A stretch of 64,000 bases of DNA from Bradyrhizobium sp. SZCCT0153 (GTDB lineage Bacteria > Pseudomonadota > Alphaproteobacteria > Rhizobiales > Xanthobacteraceae). A model generated the notes under the pieces. That model searched no databases, was not told the origin of the DNA, and worked only from the letters and a program-made list of their open reading frames with translations. The stretch spans positions 1 to 64,000 of the forward strand of contig NZ_JAFCKS010000004.1 in assembly GCF_018129995.1 (NCBI RefSeq), in the 5' to 3' direction. Below are positions 7,759 through 16,523 of this stretch, one piece after another; positions within the stretch are counted from its first letter, which is position 1, and the number at the start of each line of letters is the position of its first letter. A program made the translations under genes and the position numbers.

Positions 7759-8337
7759 ATGTCCACCGCCGAAACGCACCGGCAGATCACCGCGGACGAG
7801 ATCGCCCATACCTTCGAGGAGGAGGCGGCGCCGAAGGTCGATCTCGGCATCTACGCTTTCGAGGACTGGGTGGCGCTGGCGATCTTCTGGGTGATGGCGC
7901 TCGCCGTCTTCCTGCAGTTCTTCACGCGCTACGTGCTCAACGACAGCTACGCCTGGACCGAGGAGATCGCGACCTACTGCCTGATCGGCGTGGTCTTCAT
8001 CGGCTCCTCGATGTGCGTGCGGCTGTCACGGCACATCCAGGTCGATCTGATCTATCGCTATCTGCCGCATCTACCGGCGCGCGCGCTGTCGACCGTCATC
8101 GACCTGATCCGGATCGCATTCTTCGGCTACGCCATCAAGCTGGTCTGGGTCTACATCCAGATCATCGGCGATGAATCGATGACCACGATCAATCTTCCCA
8201 AGGACTACGTCTACTACGCGGTGCTGCTCGGCTTCGTGCTGATGTTCGTGCGCTCCGTGCAGGTGGCGGTGCAACATCTGCGACAGGGCTACTCGATCCT
8301 CGAACGTCCCGGCGCCTACGACGGTTTTGAAGGATAA
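7759..8337 (+). CDS. dctQ: TRAP transporter small permease
   Basis: A 192-residue four-helix membrane protein. After a cytoplasmic N-terminal stretch of about 30 residues come helices around ALAIFWVMALAVFLQFFTRYVL, ATYCLIGVVFIGSSMCVRLS, ALSTVIDLIRIAFFGYAIKL and YAVLLGFVLMFVRSV. The F-x-R-Y motif in helix 1 and W-T-E-E-I are DctQ hallmarks. It bridges the binding protein and the large permease. The N-terminal extension (ETHRQITADEIAHTFEEEAA) is longer than usual. The start ATG follows gagga. It overlaps functionally with dctM, four bases downstream. Confidence 0.87.
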   Translation: MSTAETHRQITADEIAHTFEEEAAPKVDLGIYAFEDWVALAIFWVMALAVFLQFFTRYVLNDSYAWTEEIATYCLIGVVFIGSSMCVRLSRHIQVDLIYRYLPHLPARALSTVIDLIRIAFFGYAIKLVWVYIQIIGDESMTTINLPKDYVYYAVLLGFVLMFVRSVQVAVQHLRQGYSILERPGAYDGFEG

Positions 8338-8341
8338 AGTC

Positions 8342-9748
8342 ATGCTGCTGTTGCTTGGAGGCTTCCTCATCCTGATGCTGCTCGGCGTACCCGTGGCGAT
8401 CGCCATGGCCTCGTCGTCGCTGCTCTACATCCTCGTCAGCGGGGTGACGCCCGACGTCACGCTGGCGCAGCGCATGATTGCCGGCGTCGAGAGCTTTCCG
8501 TTGCTCGCTGTGCCGTTCTTCATCCTGGCCGGCAACCTCATGAACATCGCCGGCGTGACCGGCCGCATCTACAAATTCGCGGTCGCGCTGGTCGGCTGGA
8601 TGCGCGGCGGCCTCGGTCACGTCAACATCATCGGCTCGGTGATCTTCTCCGGCATGTCCGGCACCGCGATCGCGGACGCCGCCGGTCTCGGCACCATCGA
8701 GATCAAGGCGATGAAGGACCACGGCTACACCACCGAGTTCTCGGTCGGCGTCACCGCGGCCTCCGCGACGCTCGGTCCGATCATCCCGCCGTCACTGCCT
8801 TTCGTGATCTACGGCATGATGGCGAACGTCTCGATCGGTGCGCTGTTTTTGGGCGGCGTCATTCCCGGCGTCGTCCTGACCCTGCTGATGATGGCGACCG
8901 TCACTTATTTCGCCCACAAGAACAAATGGGGCAGCGACACCCCGTTCTCCTGGCCGCAACTCGGCTCGGCCGGCCTCGAGATCGCCATCGTCCTGGCTTT
9001 CCCGCTTGCGATCTGGCTGATGGTGGTTGCCGGCATGTCGACCAACATGGCGGTCGTCATCGGCCTCGGCGTGCTGCTCACGATCGACTGGTACTTCGAC
9101 TTCTCCGCGGTGATGGCGCTGATGGCGCCGGTGATCCTGATCGGCGGCATGACGCTCGGCTGGTTCACGCCGACGGAGGCCGCGGTCGCCGCCGTGATCT
9201 GGTCGCTGTTCCTCGGCCTCATCCGCTACCGCACCATGACGCTGAAGACGGTGGCCAAGGCGACCTTCGACACCATCGAGACCACGGCCTCGGTGCTGTT
9301 CATCGTCACGGCAGCCTCGATCTTCGCGTGGCTGCTCACGGTGTCGCAGGCGGCCCAATTGCTGTCGGACTGGATGCTCAGCATCACCCACAACAAATGG
9401 GTGTTCCTGGCGCTTGCCAACGTCCTGATCCTGTTCGTCGGCTGCTTCATCGACACCACGGCGGCGATCACCATCCTGGTGCCGATCCTGCTGCCGATCG
9501 TGCTCAAGCTTGGCATCGATCCGATCCATTTCGGCCTGATCATGACGCTGAACCTGATGATCGGCCTGCTGCATCCGCCGCTCGGGATGGTGCTGTTCGT
9601 GCTCGCCCGCGTGGCAAAGCTCTCGGTCGAGCGCACCACGGTCGCGATCCTGCCCTGGCTGGTGCCGCTGATGCTCGCGCTGATCGCGATCACCTACATC
9701 CCCGAACTGACCCTCTGGCTGCCTAAATACATGGGACTCTCCAAATGA
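8342..9748 (+). CDS. dctM: TRAP transporter large permease
   Basis: A 468-residue integral membrane protein with 12 or more hydrophobic segments. Conserved DctM blocks are GNLMNIAGVTGRIYKFA, SGMSGTAIADAAGLGTIEIKAM and GPIIPPSLPFVIYG. A late repeat reads CFIDTTAAITILVPILLP and MIGLLHPPLGMVLFVLARV. It carries Na+-driven substrate translocation. At 468 residues it is longer than the usual 425-430. An extra hydrophobic stretch, around IVLAFPLAIWLMVVAGMSTN and the following segment to about residue 265, explains this. The ATG lies six bases after gaagga; the stop overlaps the dehydrogenase start as ATGA. Confidence 0.88.
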   Translation: MLLLLGGFLILMLLGVPVAIAMASSSLLYILVSGVTPDVTLAQRMIAGVESFPLLAVPFFILAGNLMNIAGVTGRIYKFAVALVGWMRGGLGHVNIIGSVIFSGMSGTAIADAAGLGTIEIKAMKDHGYTTEFSVGVTAASATLGPIIPPSLPFVIYGMMANVSIGALFLGGVIPGVVLTLLMMATVTYFAHKNKWGSDTPFSWPQLGSAGLEIAIVLAFPLAIWLMVVAGMSTNMAVVIGLGVLLTIDWYFDFSAVMALMAPVILIGGMTLGWFTPTEAAVAAVIWSLFLGLIRYRTMTLKTVAKATFDTIETTASVLFIVTAASIFAWLLTVSQAAQLLSDWMLSITHNKWVFLALANVLILFVGCFIDTTAAITILVPILLPIVLKLGIDPIHFGLIMTLNLMIGLLHPPLGMVLFVLARVAKLSVERTTVAILPWLVPLMLALIAITYIPELTLWLPKYMGLSK

Positions 9749-10794
9749 CCTCCACGGCTCTCGCCGCTACCCTGTTCGGGCCCGAAGACCTGCGCATGAT
9801 CGAGCATCCGCTCGACAAGCTCGCAGGCGGCATGGTGCGTATCCGCTTCGGCGCCGGCGGCATCTGCGGCTCGGACATGCATTACTTCCGTCATGCCCGG
9901 ACCGGTGATTTCGTGGTGAAGTCGCCGCTGGTGCTGGGCCATGAGATCTCTGGCGAGGTCGTGGAGATATCCGGCTCCGCCGCCAATTTGAAGGTCGGCG
10001 ACCGCGTCGCCGTCAATCCGTCGCGCTGGTGCGGCCATTGCGTCGCCTGCCGCGAAGGCCGGCCGAACCTCTGCGAGAACATCTACTTCATGGGTTCGGC
10101 CTCGAAGACGCCGCACATGCAGGGGGGCTTTGCCAATTATTTCGACGCGATCCCGGCCCAGTGCGTGAAGATCCCGGATCATGTGTCCTATCAGGCCGCG
10201 GCGCTCGCCGAGCCGCTTGCGGTCTGTCTGCACGCGGTCGCGCGTGCCGGCAACATCGAGGGCAAGCGCGGCATCATCTTCGGTGCCGGTCCGATCGGGC
10301 TTCTGACCATGCTGGCTGCGCACCGCGCCGGCATGACTGACATCACGGTCGCCGACATCGCGCCGGCGCCGCTGGCCTTTGCTAGCCGGCTCGGCGCCTC
10401 TCATGTCGAGAACGTCGCAAGCGGCGAGGAGGGCCTCAAGGCGCAGGCTGCTTCGCGGCCCTATGACGTCGCTTTCGAGGTCTCGGGCACGGCCGCGGGC
10501 CTTGCCAGCGCCATCGGCATCATCCGGCGTGGCGGCATCGTGGTGCAGATCGGCAATCTGCCGGGCGGCCAGATTCCGGTGCCGGCCAACGCGGTGATGG
10601 CGAAGGAAATCGACCTGCGTGGCTCATTCCGCTTCGGCTTCGAATTCTTGAACGCGGTGGAACTGATCGGAGCCGGCAGCGTCGACGTGCTGTCGCTGGT
10701 CACCGCCGAGCGGCCGCTGTCGACCGCGCCCGACGCGCTGCGGCTGGCGCTCGACCGCTCGCAGAGCGTCAAGGTGGTGCTGACGGCGAACTGA
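9745..10794 (+). CDS. Zinc-dependent medium-chain dehydrogenase, L-idonate 5-dehydrogenase type
   Basis: A 349-residue medium-chain alcohol dehydrogenase. The catalytic zinc ligands are visible as GGICGSDMHYF and GHEISGEV. The structural zinc cysteines are in WCGHCVACREGRPNLC. The Rossmann motif GAGPIGLLTMLAA follows. The sequence LGHEISGEVVEI and the long loop after the cysteine lobe resemble IdnD/sorbitol-dehydrogenase relatives, which oxidise C5 of L-idonate to 5-ketogluconate. The start overlaps the dctM stop by four bases, so transport and oxidation are translationally coupled. The exact sugar acid is inferred from position between the TRAP genes and uxuA. Confidence 0.83.
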   Translation: MTSTALAATLFGPEDLRMIEHPLDKLAGGMVRIRFGAGGICGSDMHYFRHARTGDFVVKSPLVLGHEISGEVVEISGSAANLKVGDRVAVNPSRWCGHCVACREGRPNLCENIYFMGSASKTPHMQGGFANYFDAIPAQCVKIPDHVSYQAAALAEPLAVCLHAVARAGNIEGKRGIIFGAGPIGLLTMLAAHRAGMTDITVADIAPAPLAFASRLGASHVENVASGEEGLKAQAASRPYDVAFEVSGTAAGLASAIGIIRRGGIVVQIGNLPGGQIPVPANAVMAKEIDLRGSFRFGFEFLNAVELIGAGSVDVLSLVTAERPLSTAPDALRLALDRSQSVKVVLTAN

Positions 10795-10809
10795 CCCGGG
10801 AGAATTTCG

Positions 10810-12000
10810 ATGATGCTAGAGGGATGGCGCTGGTACGGGCCCGATGATCCCGTGTCGCTCGACGATGTCAGGCAGGCCGGTGCGACCGATATCGTCTCGG
10901 CGCTGCATCAGGTGCCGATCGGGGAGGCCTGGACGCGCAAGGCGGTCGAGGAGCGCAAGAATTTCATTGAGCGCGGCCAGCCCGGCCGCTCGCAACTGAC
11001 CTGGTCGGTGGTGGAATCGATTCCGATCCCCGACGACGTCAAGCGTCTCGGGGGCAAGGCTACAAAGTCGATCGAGGCGTGGATCGCGAGCCTTGAAGCC
11101 GTGGCGGCCTCCGGCATCAAGATCATCTGCTACAATTTCATGCCGGTGGTCGACTGGTGCCGCACCGATCTGGAATGGGAGCTGCCGAACGGCGCCCGCG
11201 CCATGCGTTTCGACCAGGATCGCTTTGCCGCGTTCGAGCTGCACATCCTGAAGCGTCCCGCGGCACTCGAGGAATACTCGCCCGAGCAGCAGGCGCGCGC
11301 GAAAAAGCTGTTCGACGGGATGAACGAGGTCGACATCGACTATCTCGTCATGGTCATCGCCAGCGCGCTGCCGGGCTCGACCACCGAGCCGATGACGATC
11401 CCGCAGTTCCGCGACCGGCTTGAAACGTATCGCGACATCACGCCAAAAATCCTGCGGCAGCATCTCGCCGAATTCCTCGCGCGCGTTGCGCCGGTCGCCG
11501 AGCAACTCGGCGTCTCGCTGACGCTGCACCCGGACGATCCGCCGCGCCCGCTGTTCGGCCTGCCGCGCGTCGCCTCCAGCGCCGACGACTATCAGGCGCT
11601 GTTCGACGCCGTGCCGTCCAAGGCCAACGGCATCTGCCTGTGCACCGGCTCGCTCGGCGTGCGCGCCGAGAACAACCTGCCTGCCATGGCCGAGCGCTTC
11701 GGCCCGCGCATTGCCTTTGCGCATCTGCGCGCGACCAAGCGCGAGGCGGATGGCCTGTCGTTCTACGAGTCCGATCATCTGGACGGTGACGTCGACATGG
11801 TCGCAGTGCTCAAGGCACTGCTGAAGGAGAACGCACGGCGTTCGCCCGACAAGCGGATCGTGTTCCGGCCCGACCACGGCCACCGCATGCTCGACGACCT
11901 CGCCGCCACCAAGCGCACCAATCCCGGCTACACCGCGATCGGCCGCCTCCGCGGCCTCGCCGAGCTGCGCGGTGCGATCCGCGCAATCGAACATCGGTGA
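10810..12000 (+). CDS. uxuA: Mannonate dehydratase
   Basis: A 396-residue TIM-barrel enzyme close to the E. coli UxuA length of 394. Characteristic blocks are MLEGWRWYGPDDPVSLDDV, GATDIVSALHQVPIGEAW, NFMPVVDWCRTDL and LHPDDPPRP, then CLCTGSLGVR, FAHLRATKRE and RPDHGHRM. The last ones supply His, Cys and Asp ligands for the active-site Mn/Fe. It dehydrates D-mannonate to 2-keto-3-deoxygluconate, which then enters the Entner-Doudoroff route. Tandem ATGs at 10810 and 10813 follow gggaga. It is the last gene of the regulator-TRAP-idnD-uxuA run. Confidence 0.92.
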   Translation: MMLEGWRWYGPDDPVSLDDVRQAGATDIVSALHQVPIGEAWTRKAVEERKNFIERGQPGRSQLTWSVVESIPIPDDVKRLGGKATKSIEAWIASLEAVAASGIKIICYNFMPVVDWCRTDLEWELPNGARAMRFDQDRFAAFELHILKRPAALEEYSPEQQARAKKLFDGMNEVDIDYLVMVIASALPGSTTEPMTIPQFRDRLETYRDITPKILRQHLAEFLARVAPVAEQLGVSLTLHPDDPPRPLFGLPRVASSADDYQALFDAVPSKANGICLCTGSLGVRAENNLPAMAERFGPRIAFAHLRATKREADGLSFYESDHLDGDVDMVAVLKALLKENARRSPDKRIVFRPDHGHRMLDDLAATKRTNPGYTAIGRLRGLAELRGAIRAIEHR

Positions 12001-12014
12001 GGTGTGTCTCGCCT

Positions 12015-12032
12015 CTCCCCGCCTGCGGGGAG
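12015..12032. terminator. Strong hairpin after uxuA
   Basis: A perfect 8-bp stem, ctccccgc-ct-gcggggag, lies 15 bases after the uxuA stop. There is no T-run behind it, so it may be a repeat-derived hairpin acting as an mRNA end stabiliser rather than an intrinsic terminator. Confidence 0.5.
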
Positions 12033-12052
12033 GTGCCGGAATCTAGCCGCGT

Positions 12053-12162
12053 CGTCATTGCGAGCGCAGCGAAGTAATCCAGAATCCCTCCGCGGAAAGA
12101 CTCTGGATTGCTTCCGCCTTCGCCAAGGCTTCGGCGGACAAGTCGCTGCGCTCGCAATGACG
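12053..12162. repeat. Long imperfect palindromic repeat between uxuA and LysR
   Basis: Outer arms cgtcattgcgagcgcagcga (12053 on) and the matching tgcgctcgcaatgacg (to 12162) are inverted copies. An inner pair, aatccagaatc and gactctggatt, extends the structure. The phrase gcgaag-aatccagaatc recurs near 43168-43195, so at least two copies of this family are in the window. It fills the gap between convergent genes. Confidence 0.8.
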
Positions 12163-12201
12163 TGGAGGGAGAGGTGCCCCACTCCAACACCTCCCGCTCG
12201 C

Positions 12202-13140
12202 TCAATAGCACGCCGCCATCGCGCCGAGCTTCGGATGGAGCCGGTCGATCGCGGCGATCTCGCTTTGCATCTGCGCGGTGATCCAGTCGCGGATTTCGGC
12301 GGCGATGGGGCGCATCGGCCGGTTGCGCGGCGGCAGGAACTCGCAGATGCGCCGCGTGGTGGTGAGCGCGTTGGATGCCGGCACCAGCGCGCCGGTCAAC
12401 AGCCAATGCGAGGCAACCGTCAGCCAGCCGAGCGCGATGCCCTGGCCGAGCAGGGCGGCCTGCACCACGACGGCATAATCGGTAAAGCTCAGCGCCTTGG
12501 CCGCGCCACGCCGCCGGGTGAGGAACGATGAATAATCCGCTGCCCAGTCGCCGGGCGTGTCGGCAAGGCGGATGATGGTGTTGCCCTCGGCAGGCCCGGT
12601 CACGCCGAGATAGGCAGGGCTGCACACCGGCAGCATCACCTCTTTCATCACCAATGTGCCGCCCGAAGACGGTTCTTCGCGATCGCGGAAGCGCATGCCG
12701 AGATCGACATTCTCCACCGGTCCGCGCAGCGCGCCCGAGATGAGCTGGAAGCGCAGATCGACCTGCGGAAACTGTTTCTGAAGCTTGTCGATCCGCGGCA
12801 TCAGCCAATGCGTGGTGAAGGCGGAGGAGACCGAGAGCGTCACCGTCTCGGTGCCCTTGCGGCGGCGCTCGATCTCGATCAGCCCGGTTTCGATGCTGCG
12901 AAAACCGTCGAGCACGCGCCGATAGAGCAACTCGCCTTCCTCGGTGAGCACCGCGCGTCCCGCTTTGCGGTCGAACAGGCGCACGCCAAGATGATCCTCG
13001 AACTGGCCGAGCATGCGGCTCACCGCCGGTTGCGTGACGTTCAATTCAGCCGCAGCGGCCGTGAAGCTGCCGTTGCGCGCTGCTGCGTCGAAGACGAACA
13101 GGGCGTTACTTGAGGGCAGCATCCGGCGCAGCTCGGGCAT
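12202..13140 (-). CDS. LysR-family regulator, GcvA-like
   Basis: A 312-residue regulator. The N-terminal helix-turn-helix reads LFVFDAAARNGSFTAAAAEL, then NVTQPAVSRMLGQFEDHLG; the substrate-binding domain begins around TVTLSVSSAFTTHWLMPRI. The HWLMPRI and YLGVTGP regions resemble the GcvA/AmpR branch. It is divergent from a polyamine-type ABC operon that includes a haloacid-dehalogenase-like and a flavin-oxidase gene, and is the obvious candidate regulator. An inverted repeat, ttggca...tgccaa, lies between them. The ATG at 13140 has no strong ribosome site; an internal ATG six codons on is possible. Confidence 0.87.
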   Translation of the reverse strand: MPELRRMLPSSNALFVFDAAARNGSFTAAAAELNVTQPAVSRMLGQFEDHLGVRLFDRKAGRAVLTEEGELLYRRVLDGFRSIETGLIEIERRRKGTETVTLSVSSAFTTHWLMPRIDKLQKQFPQVDLRFQLISGALRGPVENVDLGMRFRDREEPSSGGTLVMKEVMLPVCSPAYLGVTGPAEGNTIIRLADTPGDWAADYSSFLTRRRGAAKALSFTDYAVVVQAALLGQGIALGWLTVASHWLLTGALVPASNALTTTRRICEFLPPRNRPMRPIAAEIRDWITAQMQSEIAAIDRLHPKLGAMAACY

Positions 13141-13168
13141 AACGCCATGTTATGAGCCTGGTAAGAAT

Positions 13169-13192
13169 TTGGCAATTGCCGAGTTCTGCCAA
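13169..13192. promoter_or_regulatory. Candidate LysR operator
   Basis: Inverted arms ttggca (13169-13174) and tgccaa (13187-13192) flank a ggcaattgcc palindrome (13171-13180) in the divergent gap between the lysR gene and the ABC operon. Interrupted dyads of this size are typical of LysR-type sites. Its proximity to the lysR start (29 bases) fits autoregulation. No binding evidence exists here. Confidence 0.45.
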
Positions 13193-13351
13193 GTCTGGTG
13201 TCATTGGCATGACAGCATAAAGACAGGGTCTTGGAGCGAAGATTGGTTGCAGCGCACGCTGCGATCCGGATTGCTCCGAATCCCTGCCTATAAAGCAGGC
13301 TTATGGCGTGCAGTGAGGCACGCTGTTGCAGGACACAGACGGGGTCGATCG

Positions 13352-14431
13352 TTGGACAAACGAGCGGAAAGCGTCGAGATCAGGTCCGCGAGCAAGGCTT
13401 ACGGCGCGGTTCGCGCCCTCGACGACGTGTCCCTCAATGTCGGCGCCGGCGAGTTCGTCTCGCTGCTCGGCCCCTCCGGTTCCGGCAAGACCACGCTGCT
13501 CGGCATTTTGGGCGGTTTCATCCTGCCATCGTCCGGCTCGATCCATTTCGGCGGCCGCGATGTCACCTGGATGCCTCCGCACAAGCGCGACATCGGCGTC
13601 GTGTTCCAGAACTACGCGCTGTTCCCCCACATGAGCGTCGGCGAGAACGTCGCCTTTCCGTTGCGCGCACGGCGCCTGCCGAAGGCGATCTGGCCGGAGA
13701 AGGTGCGCGCCGCGCTGGCGATGGTCGGTCTCGCCGGCTACGAGGAGCGCGGCATCGCGCAGCTCTCCGGCGGCCAGCGCCAGCGCGTGGCGCTGGCGCG
13801 CGCCATGATCTTCGAGCCGCGCCTGATCCTGATGGACGAGCCGCTCTCCGCGCTCGACAAGCAGCTCCGCGAATCCATGCAGATCGAGCTGCGCGCGCTG
13901 CACAAGCGCATCGGCGCCACCATCATCTACGTCACCCATGACCAGCGCGAGGCGCTGACCATGAGCGACCGCGTCGCCGTGATGAAGGACGGCAGGCTGA
14001 TCCAGATCGACGCGCCGGCGCGCCTGCACGATTACCCCGCAGATTCCTTCGTCGCGAGCTTCATCGGCGAGGCGACGATGCTGCCCGTCCGCCGCGTCGA
14101 TGCTTCCAGCGTCGCGCTCGGCAACGCTCTTCTCCGCAGCGCCCGCGCCATTCCCGACGGCGATGCCCTGATGCTGGCCGTGCACAGCGAGAAGCTGCTG
14201 ATCGACGACGACTCGCAGGATATCGCCTGCAACCGGTTGACCGGCACCGTCACCGACATCGTCTACCAGGGCGAGAGCCTGCGCATCTTCCTCGCGCTCG
14301 AAGGCGGCGTCGCGCTCAGCCTGCGCCAGCCAAGCTATCACCAGGCCTACAGCCGCATTCCGCCGCTCGGCGGCAGTCTCACCGTCACCCTTCACCCCGA
14401 GGACACCATCATCGTGCCCGGGGGAACCTAA
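13352..14431 (+). CDS. ABC transporter ATP-binding protein, polyamine/Fe/opine (PotA) type
   Basis: A 359-residue ATPase. Walker A is GPSGSGKTT, the Q-loop is in VVFQNYALFPHMSV, the signature is LSGGQRQRVALARA, and Walker B is LILMDEPLSALD with the H-loop in YVTHDQREAL. A C-terminal TOBE-like regulatory domain starts near residue 240 (LPVRRVDASS... LTGTVTDIVYQGESLRIFLAL). It powers uptake by the two permeases encoded 3-4 kb downstream. TTG at 13352 is the only start that places the protein just before its conserved EIRSASKAYG strand. The upstream open frame lies opposite the lysR gene and is not coding-like. Confidence 0.87.
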   Translation: MDKRAESVEIRSASKAYGAVRALDDVSLNVGAGEFVSLLGPSGSGKTTLLGILGGFILPSSGSIHFGGRDVTWMPPHKRDIGVVFQNYALFPHMSVGENVAFPLRARRLPKAIWPEKVRAALAMVGLAGYEERGIAQLSGGQRQRVALARAMIFEPRLILMDEPLSALDKQLRESMQIELRALHKRIGATIIYVTHDQREALTMSDRVAVMKDGRLIQIDAPARLHDYPADSFVASFIGEATMLPVRRVDASSVALGNALLRSARAIPDGDALMLAVHSEKLLIDDDSQDIACNRLTGTVTDIVYQGESLRIFLALEGGVALSLRQPSYHQAYSRIPPLGGSLTVTLHPEDTIIVPGGT

Positions 14432-14461
14432 GCCTTGTCCAACCCGAGAGAAGAAGCCCAA

Positions 14462-15178
14462 ATGTCGTCAGCAGCCTCGTTCAGCAATTTCAAGGTCCTC
14501 ACCTTCGATGTCGTCGGCACCTTGATCGATTTCGAGACCGGCGTGCTCTCCGCGGTGCGCAGGATCTCGGGCAAGTCGCCGGCCGAGCTCAGCGACGACA
14601 AGATTTTCGAATCCTACAAGCGCGGCCGCGACCAGCATTACGAGCGCTCGAGCGAGGTGATGTTCCACGTCTACCGCTACCTCGCCAAGGAGCTCGGGCT
14701 TCCGGCGGACGATGCAGCGTGCGACATGTTCCAGCTCTCGGTATTGCGCTGGGGACCCTTCCCGGACTCGGTCGAGGCGTTGAAGCGTCTGCGCACGAAA
14801 TTCCGCCTGGTCGCCATGACCAATGCCGACCGCGTCGCGCTCTCATGTTACGCGCATGCGCTAGGCGATCCCTTCGATGACACCGTCTGCGCCGACGAGA
14901 CCGGCGTTGCAAAGCCCAATCCGGAGTTCTTCGCCTACAACAAAGGTCGTCAGTCCGCCTTCGGCTACAAGCAATCCGACATCCTGCACGTCGCGCAGAG
15001 CCAGCACCACGACATCGGGATCGCGCGGAAGCTCGGCTACAAGGTGTGCTGGATCGAGCGGCGCCAGGGCATGGCGGGCTTCGGCGGCACGCCTGCCGTC
15101 GAGAAGCTGACCAAGCCGGATTTCCACTTTTCGACGCTGAAGGCGCTCGCTGACGCGGCCATCGGGCCGGCGGCGTAA
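14462..15178 (+). CDS. Haloacid dehalogenase-like hydrolase
   Basis: A 238-residue HAD protein. Motif I reads TFDVVGTLIDFE with nucleophile Asp16. The second Asp of phosphatase-type HADs is Val, as in type II L-2-haloacid dehalogenases, where the position is Tyr. Motif II is VAMTNADR, the Lys is in GVAKPNPEFFAY, and motif IV is replaced by HVAQSQHHDIGIARKLGYKV. This argues for C-halogen or similar bond cleavage, or a non-phosphatase role, rather than phosphate hydrolysis. The ATG at 14462 follows gagagaag. It sits inside an ABC operon between the ATPase and a flavin oxidase, which is unusual. Confidence 0.82.
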   Translation: MSSAASFSNFKVLTFDVVGTLIDFETGVLSAVRRISGKSPAELSDDKIFESYKRGRDQHYERSSEVMFHVYRYLAKELGLPADDAACDMFQLSVLRWGPFPDSVEALKRLRTKFRLVAMTNADRVALSCYAHALGDPFDDTVCADETGVAKPNPEFFAYNKGRQSAFGYKQSDILHVAQSQHHDIGIARKLGYKVCWIERRQGMAGFGGTPAVEKLTKPDFHFSTLKALADAAIGPAA

Positions 15179-15181
15179 TCG

Positions 15182-16501
15182 GTGAGCACGGGCATGACAC
15201 GGGACTGGAGCGCGCTGCCATCGGCCAACTCGCTGTGGGAAGCCACGGCGGAGCCGGCGCGCGCGTTTCCCGTGCTGTCGGGCGAGAAACAAGCGGATGT
15301 GGTGATCATCGGTGCGGGCTATACCGGCCTGTCCGCGGCGCACCACGTTACCAGGAGCGGGCTCGCGCCGGTCGTGCTCGAGGCCAACCGGCCCGGCTGG
15401 GGCGCGAGCGGCCGCAATGGCGGCGTGATCACAGCGAAATTCCGCCTGTCATTCCGCGAGATCGATGCCGTGCACGGCCGCGCCATGGCGCAGCGCATGT
15501 ACGGGATCGCGCATGAATCCACCGACATGGTCGAGGAGCTCGTCTCCGAATTCGGCATCACCAGCGCAGCGCTGACGCGCACCGGTCAGGTCAAGGCCGC
15601 GCACAACGAGACGACGCTGAAGGCCGCGATCGACGAGGCCAACTGGATGAAGCGCGAGATGGGCGATGCGGAAGTCCGCATCCTCGACAAGCGCGAGGTG
15701 CGCGAGGAGACCGGCTCCGACATCTTCGTCGGCGGCGTGCTCAATCCGGGCTCGGGCGGTATCCATCCGCTGAACTATCTGCGCGGCCTCGCCGATGGCG
15801 TGGCGCGTCGCGGCGTTCCGATCTTCCAGGATTCGCCGGTGATCAAGCTCCGGCGCGAGAACGACGGCATCGTCGCCGAAACGCCGCAAGGCGCGGTGCG
15901 GGCGAAGCAGGCGATCATCGCTACCAACAGCTATTCGGATCTGACGGATGCCACCGCGCATATGCAGCGGACGCTGATCCCGTTCCGCAGCGCCATGGTC
16001 GCGACCGAGCAGCTGCCGCGCAATCTCGCCGGTCGCCTGATGCCGACCGGGCGCACCTATACCGAGACCAAGCGCATGATGCGCTGGTTCCGCATGGTCG
16101 ACAATCGCGTCATCTTCGGCGGCCGCGGCGCCTTCGGCAAGCAGGATTCCGAAGCTGCCTTCGATGCGCTGCGCAAGGCGATGGTCGGCATTTTTCCGGA
16201 CCTCGCGGATGTGCCGCTCGCATACAAATGGTCGGGCCTGGTCGGCATGACGCTGGACTCCGTGCCGCATATCGGCCGGCTCGACGACCGCACGCTGTTC
16301 TCGATGGGCTACAACGGCGCGGGTGTGGCGATGTCGAGCCTGATGGGCCGCTATCTTGCCGCCTTCGCGCGCGGCGAGACGCCCGAGGTCGGGCTGCTCG
16401 ATGCGCGGCGCCTGAAGGCCATTCCGTTCTATCCGCTGCGCGAGCCCGCCGTGCGCATGGTCGCCGGCTGGTACCAGTTTCTCGATGCGATCGGTCAATG
16501 A
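15182..16501 (+). CDS. FAD-dependent amine/amino-acid oxidoreductase (DAO family, PuuB-like)
   Basis: A 439-residue flavoprotein. After an N-terminal lead of about 35 residues (LWEATAEPARAFPVL) comes the FAD motif DVVIIGAGYTGLSAAHH, then GWGASGRNGGVI. The C-terminal closing block is YKWSGLVGMTLDSVPHIG followed by GYNGAGVAMSSLMG. This architecture matches gamma-glutamylputrescine oxidase and related amine oxidases, which convert an amine to an aldehyde plus ammonia with FAD. It lies four bases after the haloacid-dehalogenase-like gene and just before the binding protein. The start is GTG at 15182; an ATG at 15194 is an alternative since neither has a clear ribosome site. Confidence 0.85.
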   Translation: MSTGMTRDWSALPSANSLWEATAEPARAFPVLSGEKQADVVIIGAGYTGLSAAHHVTRSGLAPVVLEANRPGWGASGRNGGVITAKFRLSFREIDAVHGRAMAQRMYGIAHESTDMVEELVSEFGITSAALTRTGQVKAAHNETTLKAAIDEANWMKREMGDAEVRILDKREVREETGSDIFVGGVLNPGSGGIHPLNYLRGLADGVARRGVPIFQDSPVIKLRRENDGIVAETPQGAVRAKQAIIATNSYSDLTDATAHMQRTLIPFRSAMVATEQLPRNLAGRLMPTGRTYTETKRMMRWFRMVDNRVIFGGRGAFGKQDSEAAFDALRKAMVGIFPDLADVPLAYKWSGLVGMTLDSVPHIGRLDDRTLFSMGYNGAGVAMSSLMGRYLAAFARGETPEVGLLDARRLKAIPFYPLREPAVRMVAGWYQFLDAIGQ

Positions 16502-16523
16502 GATTTATTTGGAGGAGGCGAGG

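Noticed and set aside
8792..9574. A 260-residue minus-strand frame opposite dctM
   Set aside because: Extremely Gln/His/Asp/Arg-rich, no motif, and exactly antisense to a membrane protein gene. It is an antisense artefact.
10816..11994. A 392-residue minus-strand frame opposite uxuA
   Set aside because: It is the antisense shadow of a strongly conserved gene, and its His/Asp/Arg-rich composition is typical of such shadows in GC-rich DNA.
13013..13351. N-terminal extension of the ABC ATPase
   Set aside because: It overlaps the divergent lysR gene and the intergenic dyad, and shows no conserved ATPase sequence before residue 114.
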